Shown here: piece after piece, positions 35,087 through 46,822 of the stretch
Position numbering within the stretch: the first letter of the stretch is position 1
Layout of the letters: every line of letters starts with the position of its first letter
Source: Stenogyne calaminthoides
Taxonomy: Eukaryota; Streptophyta; Magnoliopsida; Lamiales; Lamiaceae
Direction: 5' to 3'
Assembly (NCBI GenBank): GCA_037126765.1
Contig: JBBCBC010000025.1
Location: 15,308,175-15,372,174, forward strand
DNA: 64,000 bases
Position numbers and translations under genes: made by a program
Notes under the pieces: model-generated
Database searches by the model: none
The model's input: only the letters and a program-made list of their open reading frames with translations
Told to the model about the DNA's origin: nothing

Positions 35087-36928
35087 TGTTGGGATTATAC
35101 TAGAAAGTATGCTTTTTACTTTGTATAATAAAAAACTGAATTTCGGACTTATTTACTGAAATAAATTGTTTATCACTGATGCTTTAAATATTATCGAATG
35201 TTACATATATTTACTGCATAACTGTTCAATAAGTCGTACGTGTTACATTGTAGTTAATTTAGTGATACCAGATCACAGAAGATTAAATTAACAGTCCCTT
35301 GTAACTAAAAGTACGCCATTCACGACCTAGATGGAAATGAACAACCCATCGTGAAAGGTTGAAGTGTAAGGCTCAGATTGGCTTGTCTTGACCAAGAGAT
35401 TACACTAGTGCATGACTGATGCACTGAATAGGACCTACAGGAGGACAAATTCTTCAGAACTGAATAAGGAAGAATTAGACCTCAGTGGTTCATTATTTCT
35501 TAATCTTCATTCCTTAAATAGGATCACGTGGGATTGGTAACTATTGCTTTGACTTATCATGGGTAGAGAATCAACGAGATTCAATACTTTTTATCTTGGG
35601 CAATATTATTAGTCACATGTGATTGCTAAGATTTAATACGAAGAATCGTGTGCAAGTATGCTTTTTTTTATTTGCCCCCTTGGGAGGTTCATAAGCTTTA
35701 TCATACCAAATCTTGCAAGTGAAATTGGTTTCCGGTATGGATAATAATGTTGAACCCTTCCTTGACCAAGGACAAAAGATATTAATTAATGGAAAGCTAT
35801 TTCAGTGGCTTGAATTAATTAATGGGCTGGATAATCTTAAACACGGGAAATAATAACCGGGAGCCATATTGACTGTAATATGGGTTAAGATGGATAGTGC
35901 AATATTAATTATGTAGTGGGATTAATTAATATTTATGGGCTTGAATAATATTGTGGCTCAATATTAGATATTCAAGGTCCATTAGAAGGTCCAATCTTAA
36001 TTCTCCTAAAGGCCCCCTGAGTAGCCCAACATATAGTCCAATAACTGAAAAAGGTGTTTAAAATAAAATAAATATTTTTGCCTATTTTTCCTATTATTTT
36101 CAAATTTTATGGATAAAAAGGGGAGAAAGATTTTCTTTTAATTTTGTTATGGAATGAAGATATGTATTCTTGGAATACAAGATTATCTCATTAAATTCAA
36201 GAAATCTCCCACTTGGTTATCTATAAGAGAAAATTCGAAAATTTTGAAATATAGTGGGCAAGAAAGATTTTCTTGATTTTCTTGAAAAGATATTATGGAA
36301 GATATGTATTTCTTGAAATACAAGAATATCTCATAAATTCAAGAAGATCCAAATCTTGGATTCTTGGTACCCCATATTTCGAAAATATCCATAATAAAAG
36401 AGTAGGTGGGATTTTGTGGAATATTATAATTATGGGAAAAAGAATATAAGTGATATATTCAAGTTTACTTGGAGATCAAGAAAAATTTTTCCCACATTGT
36501 TTTATCACAAAAATTTCGACCACCTTGTGCTCTATAAATAAGGGATGATTCTTTCATTCCCAAGTACAATTCCATGTGCTGGAAAAATTAGTAAATCCAC
36601 AAAGGTGGTGCAACATAATTTATTTTCCTTTTGTTAATTGTTCACAAGTGTCCTTCCACCGGATAGTCGAACAAGGGCTAAGGGAATACTTGGGAAGTTC
36701 TTTTGGTTAGTCTAATCAGCCAGATCACTGCCATCCCAAGAGGTACGTTCACGTAAACTCGTAGAATTCCGCATGCGTAGGATTTACGTGAATTAATATA
36801 TGCATGATATGTTGTTGAATTATTATTTGAATTAATATAGGATTAATTCATGCTAGTAATAATTATAAGAATTAAATTTGTATTTAAATATTCACCCCGA
36901 ATAGATCTGTGCAACTTATTCCCCAACA
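35087..36928 (+). repeat. Element D 3' LTR
   Basis: 1,842 bp, TGTTGGGATT to TTCCCCAACA, complete. Nearly identical to 27181-28998. Confidence 0.95.
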
Positions 36929-37004
36929 GTTTGTTGTTTACCGGCACTTTTGAATTGGGAAATCCGGCTTTCACTCCATCAGGGCATGTGTTGCTCAAGT
37001 CCAT
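36929..37004 (-). pseudogene. Glucanase exon 3, 5' part
   Basis: Acceptor TTAACAG lies at 37005-37011. It encodes MDLSNTCPDGVKAGFPNSK and PVNNK, the linker between the GH17 and CBM43 domains. The left end is the GTTTG duplication of element D. It joins in frame to KPYEGKIWC at 27180. Confidence 0.9.
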
Positions 37005-37022
37005 CTGTTAAGTCACAAGATT

Positions 37023-38553
37023 CACTAATACACATTTGGGTTTGGACAGCTGTGAAAAATGACCTTGGATAACTGTTATAACCGCTCTCCAAGTAACAGC
37101 TGTCCATGCTTGGACAGCTGATAAAAAACCGTTGTCCAAGAAATCGCACTTGGACAGCGGTTTTGAACCGCTGTGCAAGATTGCAGCTTAGACAACGGTT
37201 TTCAACCGCTGTCCAAATTCCTCCCTTGGACAGCGATTTTCAACCGCTGTCTAATATATATTTTTAAAAAAAATCAATTTTTAGGCACGGACCCACCAAG
37301 CATCTCATATATAAGCCACCTAGTCTCCCAATTAATTGAGACAATTATTCGCTCCCATGGGGGATCAAACACGGGACCTTGGGCGCCTGAGAGGGGATCA
37401 ATTCCGCTCGGGCACTTGCTTTCTTGCGTTTACTTAATGAAATTAATTCTATATGTTCTAAAAATTCATTTTTTCTTACAATTTTTTTTTAAAATTCTTT
37501 ATTTCAATTATCTTATTTATTAATTCAATCACATTTTTATATAATATTTTTTTATATAAATTTAAATTAAATTAAATTATATTAAAATTATATTTTTTAC
37601 TTGTACTTTTTTTTAACTTCTTTTTTTTAAACTTCTAATACTTTTCCTTCTAAACAATTAATACTTTTCTATCAAAATAAATAATATTTTTCTTTAAACA
37701 AGTAATACTTTTTCATCTAAACAAAGTAATACTTTTCTTTAAACAAGTTATACCTTTCTATCTAAACAAGTAATACTTTTCTATTTAAAAAAGTAATACT
37801 TTTCTATCTAAACAAATAATACTTTTCTATTTAAACAAGCAATACTTTTCTATCTAAATAAGTAATATTTTTCTTTAAACATGTAATACTTTTTCATCTA
37901 AACATGTAATACTTTTCTTTAAACAAGTTATACCTTTCTATCTAAACAAGTAATACTTTTCTATTTAAACAAGTAATACTTTTCTATTTAAACAATTAAT
38001 AATACTTTTCTATCTAAATAAGTAATACTTACACAAAATTTAATTAATTTATAAGAATATTAAATATTATTGGTATTAATTTATAAGAATTAATAGTGAT
38101 ACAAGTTCGTAAGTGTAATATTATGAATTTAATATTATGAACAAGTTTTACATAAGGGTTTGTGTTAATCTCATTATATAAGACGAATATTAAAAATAAA
38201 TAACACGAGAATTTAAAGAATAAAATATTTGAATTATATATAAAAAGAATTTACAAAAACAAAAAAATAAAACAAAAAATACAAGCTTTACAAAAAAAAA
38301 AAAATTAATTCACTTGGAGAGCGGTTATGAACCGCTCTCCAAGCTTTACCTTGGACAGCGGTTCAAAACCGCTCTCCAAGTACACTTGCACAACGGTTAT
38401 GAACCACTGTCTAAGCTTTGATCTTGGACAGCGGTTTTTAACCGCTTTTTTTTTTTTTTTTTAATAGAACCGCTCTCCAAGGGACCACTTGGAGAGCTAT
38501 TCGAAAAAAGAGTTGTCCAAGTGGAACTCTCCAAGCTCAAATGTGTAGTAGTG
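37023..38553. mobile_element. Non-autonomous CACTA transposon in glucanase intron 2
   Basis: Terminal inverted repeats CACTAATACACATTTG (left) and, on the opposite strand, CACTACTACACATTTG (right), flanked by a 3-bp duplication ATT (37020-37022 and 38554-38556). Both ends are packed with subterminal repeats of the form TTGGACAGCGGTT in both orientations (37050-37255 and 38310-38530), the kind of site that CACTA transposases bind. No transposase ORF. The centre is AT-rich with a tandem array. Confidence 0.92.
37616..38030. repeat. Tandem repeat inside the CACTA element
   Basis: Many imperfect copies of a roughly 23-26 base unit, TAATACTTTTCTATCTAAAC followed by AAG, run head to tail. Units vary in length and in the TTC/TAT part. 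Confidence 0.85.
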
Positions 38554-38556
38554 ATT

Positions 38557-39180
38557 ACAAACTAGGTTTTTTTTTTTTTTTGAATTTGATCATTTTAACA
38601 AATTGGGATAATTAGGGTGAGGAACTAAAAGCAAATCACGCACAAATTCAAAATTTTGGATTTTTTTTAATTCAATTGTTTTTAGCAAATTGAGATGACT
38701 AGAAGAGTAGACAAATGTGCATGTAAAAACAGAAGAATACTTATATACTGGTTCCACATGAATTTTTCGACAACACTTTTGGTACCATGTTCCGAAATGG
38801 TCAATCTCTTATGTTCCAATTTTGGCTCCAGAATTCGTTAATTGACCAAAACTCCCATAGGACCACAATTGATCAGAAATGGACCAATAATCTAAAATTT
38901 CTCAAAGTGTATGTTTTATGGATCAACATCTGGTATGTACAAACTAATACCACTACACTTATCAACTAATACAATTACACTTATTAATTGAGATCATAAC
39001 ATTAAATGTTATAGGTACTAGTTTATAAAAGTAATAATATCAGTTTATAAATGTAATGGTATGAATTTCATACTATAAACAAGTTTCACAGAATACTTTG
39101 TGCTGAATTAAAAATACAATTAACCCAGTTAAAAAATACATGCACATTCAATTTCATTTTGCAACACACTCCAAACATAC
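38557..39180 (-). other. Remainder of glucanase intron 2
   Basis: AT-rich intronic sequence between the CACTA element and the GTATGT donor at 39175-39180. Nothing else is recognised. Confidence 0.6.
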
Positions 39181-39207
39181 CTCATAATTCGGGCTTCCGG
39201 TGCTATT
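39181..39207 (-). pseudogene. Glucanase exon 2, 3' end
   Basis: Encodes NSTGSPNYE in frame with LLNS at 41046 once the solo LTR and one CTATT copy are removed. It ends at a GTATGT splice donor. Confidence 0.88.
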
Positions 39208-41045
39208 TGTTGGGATTATACTGGAAAATATGCTTTTTACTTTGTATAATCAAAACTGAATTTTGGACTTATTTACTGAAATAAATTGTTTATCACTGAT
39301 GCTTTAAATATCATTGAATGTTACATATATTTACTGCATAACTGTTCAATAAATCGTACGTGTTACATTGTAGTTAATTTAGTGATACCAGATCACAGAA
39401 GATTAAATTAACAGTCCCTTGTAACTAAAAGTACGCCATTCTCTACCTATATGGAAATGAACAACCCATCGTGAAAGGTTGAAGTGTAAGGCTCGGATTG
39501 GCTTGTCTTGACCAAGAGATTACACTAGTGCATGACTGATGCACTGAATAGGACCTACAGGAGGACAAATTCTTCAGAACTGAACAAGGAAGAATTAGAC
39601 CTCAGTGGTTCGTTATTTCTTAATCTTCGTTCCTTAAATAGGATCACGTGTGATTGGTAACTATTGCTTTGACTTATTATGGGTAGAGAATCAACGAGAT
39701 TCAATATTTTTTATCTTGGGCAATATTATTGGTCATGTGTGATTGCTAAGATTTAATACGGAGAATCATGTGCAAGTACGCTTGTTTGATTTGCCCCCTT
39801 GGGAGGTTCATAAGCTTTATCATACCAAATCTTGCAAGTGGAATTAGTTTCCGGTATGGATAATAATGTTGAACCGTTCCTTGACCAAGGACAAAATATA
39901 TTAATTAACGGAAAGCTATTTCAGTGGCTTGAATTAATTAATGGGCTAGATAATCTTAAACACGGGAAATAATAACCGGGAGCCATATTGACTGTAATAT
40001 GGGTTAAGATGGATAGTGCAATATTAATTATGTAGTGGGATTAATTAATATTTATGGGCTTGAATAATATTGTGGCTCAATATTGATAATTCAAGATCCA
40101 TTGGAAGGTCCAATCTTAATTCTCCTAAAGGCCCCCTGAGTAGCCCAACATATAGTCCAATAACTGAAAAAGGTGATTAAAATAAAATAAATATTGTTGC
40201 TTATTTTTCCTAATTATTTTCGAAATTTATGGATAAAAGGGGAGAAAGATTTTCTTTGAATTTTGTTATGGAATGTAGATATATATTCTTGGAATACAAG
40301 ATTATCTCATTAAAATCAAGAAATCTCGCACTTGGTTATTTATAAAGATAATTTTGAAATTTTGAAAAGATAAAGGGCAAGAAAGATTTTCTTAATTTTC
40401 TTGAAAAGATATTATGGAAGATATGTATTTCTTGAAATACAAGAATATCTCATAAATTCAAGAAAATCCAAATCTTGGAATCTTGTCTATGTTTTTCGAA
40501 AATTACTCCATAACAAAGAGTAAGTGGGATTTTGTAGAATATTATAATTATGGGAAAAGAATATAGGAGATATATTCAAGATTTCTTGGAGATAAAGAAA
40601 TGATTTTCCCACATTATTTTTGCCCACAATTTTCGACCACCTATGCTCTATAAATAGGGGATGACTCTTTCATTCCCAAGCACAATTCCATGTGCTGGAA
40701 AAATTAGTAAATCCACAAAGGTGGTGCAACATAATTTATTTTCCTTTTGTTAATAGTTCACAAGTATCCTACCACCGGATAGTCGAACAAGGATTAAGGG
40801 AATACTTGGGAAGTTCTTTTGGTTAGTCTAATCAGCCAGACCGTTGCCATCCCAAGAGGTACGTTCACGTAAACTCGTAGAATTCTGCATGCGTAAGATT
40901 TATGTGAATTAATTATATGCATGATTTGTTGTTGGATTATTATTTGAATTAATATAGGATTAATTCATGCTAGTAATAATTATAAGAATTAAATTTGTAT
41001 TTAAATATTCACCCCGAATAGATATGTGCAAATTATTCCCCAACA
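39208..41045 (+). mobile_element. Solo LTR (element D/E family) in glucanase exon 2
   Basis: 1,838 bp from TGTTGGGATT to TTCCCCAACA, matching the LTRs of elements D and E over the whole length with moderate differences. Flanked by an exact CTATT duplication (39203-39207 and 41046-41050). No internal region. Confidence 0.95.
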
Positions 41046-42009
41046 CTATTGAGAAGCCCCCAATGCCTCTCAGTCCCTGGCCCTGGCTTCTGATTCTCAT
41101 CATACAAAGAAAACACGAACGTTGGAATCTCAACCTCCGGCCTTGCCAGCGTCCCAAGCGGCGGCTCTGCCGTCATCTTCTCCACAAGATTACACATATA
41201 CGTCGCCGCATTATTCACATTCGCCCCCGCCTCATCGATATCCCCCTCATGCGGCCACCTCGTCTCCGCCACCGCAACCCTAATCCCATCAAACCCTAGC
41301 TTCCCCATCGCGAACGAAACTGAGTCGACCATCTCATCGAGTAAATTCATGTAATTCAACCCGCTCCCGGGATCCATATACGTGGCGTTCCCCTCCTTCA
41401 GCAGCGCAAAATCCAGACTAATATTAGTCGGGTTTTTGGACCACGTGAAGTAGGGGTAAATATTCACGAAGAAAAACGAGTTCATCCCGTTCAAAAACCT
41501 AAGCAATGGGACGATCACTTCCTCGGTCGGGATATCCGAACGAAATTTTCCGCCAGAGGGCGGGAAAGTCGACTCGACCACATCCATTGCGACGGGCGTC
41601 CCGATTTTAATATTGTGGATGTTGTGCTCTTTTAATGATTTTTTAATGTTGCGCATAGCGGGCACGAGATCTAGCCAGGTTTTGGGGGTGAGGGACGAGA
41701 AAACCTCATTTCCCACGAGGATGTAACGGATCTTGGTGTTGGGGTAGTACGCTAGTACGTTATCGTGGACCCACATGTGGGTCGTTGATTGGTTCGAAGC
41801 AATGGTGGAGATTTGATCATTGGGGATCATGATTGACACGTGGATGTTTGTGTTTGATAGGAGCTTTAGGACCTCGGGGCTTGCGTCGTAGAGCTTCACG
41901 TGCTCGGTGTTGATGGATTGGAGAAATGTGATTGATTGGTAGGGAGATGGGAGGTTGTTTCCTAAGCGCCCATAGTTTATGCCTATCTTGTTTGAGCCTA
42001 GTAATGCAT
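41046..42009 (-). pseudogene. Glucanase exon 2, main part (GH17 catalytic domain)
   Basis: The acceptor is ATATGCAG at 42010-42017. The frame starts ALLGSNKIGINYGRLGNNLP, the GH17 mature N-terminus, and stays open to ERHWGLLNS. It contains RYILVGNEV with the acid/base Glu, a VNIYPYF barrel strand and VAVAETRWP with the nucleophile Glu. Arg replaces the conserved Gly two residues after the nucleophile (AGG codon at 41258-41260). SLYDENQKPGPGTERHWGLL is a strong family signature. Confidence 0.95.
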
Positions 42010-42453
42010 CTGCATATTTGTCAACAACAAGAATTACACAAACTCTCTTATAAAACTTGTTTATAGTATCTATTGATTTTTTACACAAACCTTCGTATGA
42101 AATTTGTTCATAGTATGAAATTCACACAATTACACTTATAAATTGATATTTTTGTTAATCTTATAAACTAGTACCAGTATTTAATGTTATGATCCCAGTT
42201 TATAAATGTTATGATATCAATGGATAAGTGTAGTGGTGTTAGTTTGTAAGTGTACTAGTGTAAATTTGATACTATGAACAAGTTTCATCGAAGACCTACT
42301 CTATTTTTAAATGTATCTCTTGTTTCATTGAACAATGTTACTTGTTTTCCTTAAATATTCTTTATCTTCACTAAATATTAATTATTAGCTGTTTTCAATA
42401 AACAATCATATTTTTTAGTAATAATATTATTTGTTTCTATTGAACTGTACCAT

Positions 42454-43982
42454 TGTTAGGAATTAAAGCAAGCAATTATAGGAGAAAATAATGGAAACAA
42501 CGAATTAAGGAACACACAATTTGGTTACCCAATTCGTCAAACTGACTACATCTGGGGGCACTACCAAGCCAGGAGAGATCTACTATATCGTATAAGATAG
42601 TGCAAGTAGTGCAAGATACAATGGGGAGTCGGGGGTTATTTATACAAAAACCCGAATCGAAATCGGGCCAAAACCCTAGATTTGGCCCATCCTGACCAAA
42701 ACCCTATTTCGTTCCAGGCCTCCGAACCGCCGACCTCAGCCCTTTGGTCGGGCGGTTCGCCGATCACATACATTGCTCAAGCGCCCTCACGGCGCCGATA
42801 GGGGCGCCCACCGAGCACACTTTCGACCTCGAAGGCCGGGTCGAAGCCTCCTCACGCCTCGCATCCCGCTTTCACTCAAGCTCCATAACCCAACAATCTC
42901 CCACCGAGATCGAACCGAGATCGACATCGCGCGGAAGTGCAAGACCTCAACTAGGTCGAACGCCTTGTCCTCCTTGACTCATTCCGAACGCCTTGTCCTC
43001 CCCGACTCATTCCGAACGCCTTGTCCTCCCCGGACTCATTCCGCAACTCGACTCCAACAATCCCAACAATCTCCCCACCGAGGTCGACTCAACTATAACT
43101 CGCCTTCCCAATCTCTCATCGGCAAGAAAACCACGCACTTCGAAAGCAATGTCCCTCAACGCTCGACTTCGAATCCACACTTGATCCAAGCAACGCCCCA
43201 CAACATCCTTCTCGAACTCGTCGCATCATGCCCACAAGACCGCAACACGGACCCCTCACGTCCATTCGATCCAAGCAACGCCCCATACTCATGAATCGCC
43301 TACGAACCCGCCGACTTGGGGCTTTTGTCTAGCGGTTTTGTCGACCAACCAAATTTTGCTCGAAAGCGCCAGGGCGTTTCTCGGATGTTCAAATGGTTGT
43401 TTCCGCCGCAAGACATCTTGAACGACAAATCAAATTGCTCCATCAAACTTCTCAACAGGCGATTTCCCTTCAAGCCATCATAATTGCTCTCCACAGATCC
43501 CTTGAGCCTGATGCTCTGATACCAATTGTTAGGAATTAAAGCAAGCAATTATAGGAGAAAATAATGGAAACAACGAATTAAGGAACACACAATTTGGTTA
43601 CCCAGTTCGTCAAACTGACTACATCTGGGGGCACTACCTAGCCAGGAGAGATCTAATATATCGTATAAGATAGTGCAAGTAGTGCAAGATACAATGGGGG
43701 AGTCAGGGGGTTATTTATACAAAAAACCCGAACTGGAAAACTGGGCCAAAACCCTAGATTTGGTCCATCCTGGCCGAAACCCTATTTCCGCGTCCAGGCC
43801 TCCGGAACCGCTCGACCTCATCCCTTGGTCGAGCGGTTCTGCTCGATCACATACATTGCTCGAGCGCCCTCATGGCGCTGGATAGGGGGGGCGCTCGACC
43901 GAGCACACTGCCGACCTCGAAGGCCGGGTTGAGCGCCTCCTCGCTCAAGATCCTGCTTTCACTCAGGCTCCATAACCCAACA
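42454..43982 (-). mobile_element. Small non-autonomous LTR element (TRIM-like) in glucanase intron 1
   Basis: 1,529 bp flanked by an exact ACCAT duplication (42449-42453 and 43983-43987). LTRs are 42454-42895 and 43527-43982, both TGTTAGGAAT to AACCCAACA. On the minus strand TGGTATCAGAGCATC, a tRNA-iMet primer site, directly follows the 5' LTR, and the purine tract GGTGGGAGAT precedes the 3' LTR. The 631-bp interior lacks any retroviral domain and has a tandem repeat of about 27 bases at 42961-43040. It must be mobilised in trans. Confidence 0.93.
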
Positions 43983-44273
43983 ACCATTTGTATCAATTTT
44001 ATATTATTCACAAATTTTACAGAAGAGTTACTCCAAAATTTATGACGAGAGGAATGAGAATTCAAGGTTTTAATAACAATAATCGTTAGGTAATTTATGT
44101 CCTATCCAAATTTTGTGTTATAATTCTTGTCCAAAAGAACCAAGATTGGAAAAGGCTTAAACATATTGGACAAAAATTGGATAATAAAAGTCTAAAATCA
44201 AAAGAGCAAACAAGAAAAAGTAAAAACATAAAGGACCACATTGAAAAAAGTAACAAATACAGAAGAATCTTAC

Positions 44274-44343
44274 TTGAGGAGGAAATAATGTAGAAGAGGG
44301 ACAATGTAAAAACCGCCTTCATCGTTGCTTTGTTTGTGCACAT
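44274..44343 (-). pseudogene. Glucanase exon 1 (signal peptide)
   Basis: ATG at 44341-44343 gives MCTNKATMKAVFTLSLFYII, a typical secretory signal, ending at donor GTAAGA (44273-44268). The phase agrees with exon 2: the leftover A joins AT to make an Asn codon. An inner Met at 44322 is an equally plausible start. Confidence 0.85.
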
Positions 44344-44788
44344 GCTGACAAATTAATATTGTAATAACATGAGAGAGAAGAATATGATGATTATTAGGAG
44401 ATGGAAGGGAGGTATATATATATATATGTAGTGAAAATATGGTGCAGAAATTGTTGAACTACCAAATTAAACAAGTGGTAAATGATCTTTTTGTGACAGA
44501 CTTATTAAACAATTGCGAATTGTGAAATTCAGTTTTGATTGATTATGGTTAGTAAAGCATTGGGTTATTAGATTGGTTGATTTTAGCTAGGTAATTTGGT
44601 TGTCATGTTTTCTGGGTTATTGTAAGAAACGATTAGAGAAAAAGAGGCGCCAGGCGTGTGATATACAAATCCTCATTGTAATCCAACTAATTAATTCCAA
44701 CTATGATTAATTTATCACAACTCATCTTTTTTGCATTGATCTTGTGTATTATTTTAAATATTTACTTGACATGTAGTATTAAAAAATA
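44344..44788. other. Glucanase promoter region
   Basis: Upstream sequence of the minus-strand glucanase gene, AT-rich, with a short TA microsatellite at 44415-44428. The end at 44780-44788 is the target duplication of the MITE that follows. No specific element is assigned. Confidence 0.4.
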
Positions 44789-45370
44789 GGGATTAAGTTT
44801 TTTGTAGTTCAGTAATTTTGTTTCGCTTTGAAATTGGTATAGTGTTTTGACTTTTTTATTTTGATCATGTAAGTTATAAAAAAATTTAAAATTGGTCAAC
44901 AGCATGTCACCAAACAGGTAACCAACACTTATATAATTATTTTATTTTTTTCTTTAATTTCGTAAAGTCACCTGAACTTTTTTAATCCTAATAATTTTGG
45001 ATCAAGATTTTTCTGCGTATTTTTTAGAGAGGAAAAGTGGTTTTCTGTGTAATTTGATTAATTTTTTTTATTTTCCAGTCAGTTTAGACCCAGTAAACCG
45101 ATCCGATTCACTTTGTTTTTAATATATAAATTATTTTTAAACTCAACCTAAAACCCGATCAAAATTATAAGAATTAAAAAAATTTAAGTGACGCTTCGAA
45201 ATTAAAGAAAAAAATAAAATAATTATACATGTGACAGTTACCTGCTGCAGCAGGTCAGAGGACCAACTTCAAAATTTTGAAAATTTACAGGACCAAAATT
45301 AAAAAGTCAAAACAAGCAGAACCAATTACAAAACGATACAAAGTTACTGAACTATAAAATACTTAATCCC
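44789..45370. mobile_element. Mutator-type MITE
   Basis: A 582-bp foldback with long imperfect inverted repeats (at least about 110 bases per arm) beginning GGGATTAAGT. Flanked by an exact 9-bp duplication TAAAAAATA (44780-44788 and 45371-45379), the signature length of Mutator-like elements. No coding capacity. Confidence 0.9.
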
Positions 45371-45379
45371 TAAAAAATA

Positions 45380-46822
45380 TATAATTAACGGCCGGAATAT
45401 ATCATATGTCCACACGATTGTTAATGATTCAAAATATGATCATATGGTAAAATGATATGCAACTCAAGAAATGGAACAGAGGAAATGAACTGATCATTAA
45501 TTTTCTCTAACAAACTATGAATTGCGCCAGAGAATTTTCAGTTTTCTGAATGGACCTATGAAACGATGCGAGTAATATGATAATTTCACTTGTCCGTACT
45601 CTGGTGACACTGGCCATCATATTCATTCATGGATTTTTTTTTTCTTTCTAAAAGTCATTCATCTGAGTTTTTTTTTTTATAACTTGGTATCCGGCAAAAG
45701 GATCGATTAATTTGGGGGACTAAAACCCATCATCCACTAGTGAGACTTCACTTCAAGTCAGAGCAAAACTAATAAATGAAAATTAATTTCACATTTTTTT
45801 ATAAACTCAAATTTTATATGAGATGTAATATTTTGTTCAATTCTCATTGAAAGCATCCACCCCTATTCAATGAGAATAATGTATTTTTAGGACAATAACT
45901 TAGAAGGGGTTGTGCTTTAAAAACAATAATTTTATGAGCTTTGAAATGGACAATATATTTTAAAATCTATAAATATAGAACAATCAAGTTCGAATATTGT
46001 CTTCAAACTCAATCCCCCTAAATTATTTTTCTAAAAAATTAATTTTATCCACATATTAAATTGTCAACTCGATGAGTCTCCTCTCAATGATGAAATAAAA
46101 ATACTAAGCACACAAGTGAGAGAGAATGTTTGAAAAATTAAATAAACAAATTAATATAATGTTTACACTACTGTATAAGTTCGAACTTTTAGGGTGAGAT
46201 GAAATTTTTTCGAAGACGTAGAATGTCCACTCCAAAACGAAGTAGAATGTCCACTCCAACCTCATTCTAATATCAAAATAAAATATTGATGTACATTATT
46301 TCTTTCATATATATATATATATCGAGTTCAATTATTTCAAACTAACTTTATTTAAGTCTGGTTACGCAGTTATTCGGATAAATAATTTAAAACCTTTTGT
46401 ATTTAAATTCACAAGGACTACTGGATTAGTCGGTTTAATTTGTAGGCAACTTTGTACATATGAAAAATTATTAGATTATGGGTGAAATTCTACATATGTA
46501 AAATAAAAGAATATTTTATTACATATGAAGGTTGAGGAAGGAGGAGAATCAAAACTTTACCCAACTCTCGATGTCTTAGTTTCACGCTATTTATTTTATC
46601 TGATTAAAGTATAACTATCATGTCCAGCTGGTAAGAAAGAATTAAAGCTATATACAGCCTGGAATTCATCAATATAAAGTAATTAAAACCGCCAGAAAAC
46701 GTGGCTAATATGCAATGAATATTTTATTGTATTTTACATAATTTTTAATAAATTTTAAAAAATAAATATGTAATATTAATAATAAAAGTAAAAAAAAAAA
46801 AATTACAAATCTTAGAAGATCA
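45380..46822. other. Intergenic AT-rich stretch
   Basis: No ORF, RNA gene or named repeat recognised. A short TA microsatellite lies at about 46308-46322. Confidence 0.5.

Larger units (their letters stand above)
27181..36928 (+). mobile_element. Element D: Ty1/copia retrotransposon inserted in glucanase exon 3
   Basis: Flanked by the exact 5-bp duplication GTTTG (27176-27180 and 36929-36933). The 5' LTR is 27181-28998 (truncated) and the 3' LTR is 35087-36928. The LTRs are nearly identical, so the insertion is young. The plus-strand internal order is gag, protease, integrase, RT, RNase H. Pol is interrupted by a solo LTR (31386-33103) with duplication TACCC. The 5' LTR end, the primer site and over 1 kb of leader are missing compared with element E. 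A few frame breaks and stops make it non-autonomous. Confidence 0.95.
26621..44343 (-). pseudogene. Glucan endo-1,3-beta-glucosidase (GH17 with CBM43/X8), disrupted by transposons
   Basis: Beta-1,3-glucanases of this type are secreted and hydrolyse callose-like glucan in the wall. Four exons can be built with GT-AG introns: 44343-44274, 42009-39181, 37004-26924 and 26658-26621. Exon 1 encodes a hydrophobic signal peptide. Exon 2 encodes the GH17 barrel with the acid/base Glu in ILVGNEV (codon 41705-41707) and the nucleophile Glu in AVAETRWP (codon 41264-41266). Exons 3-4 encode a linker and a CBM43 domain with conserved cysteines (WCVAAE, CDELAPGKDC, ESCYFDG, GSCNFP). Coding is open apart from a solo LTR in exon 2 and a 9.7-kb element in exon 3, each with an exact 5-bp duplication, so inactivation looks recent. 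Introns 1 and 2 also carry insertions. ETRWP replaces the usual ETGWP. Confidence 0.93.

Noticed and set aside
37173..37523. 116-codon plus-strand frame over the left end of the CACTA element
   Set aside because: Built from subterminal repeats and AT-rich core; no protein family resemblance.
37616..38030. CRISPR-like array
   Set aside because: Plant nuclear context, imperfect head-to-tail units without distinct spacers; it is a simple tandem repeat in a transposon.
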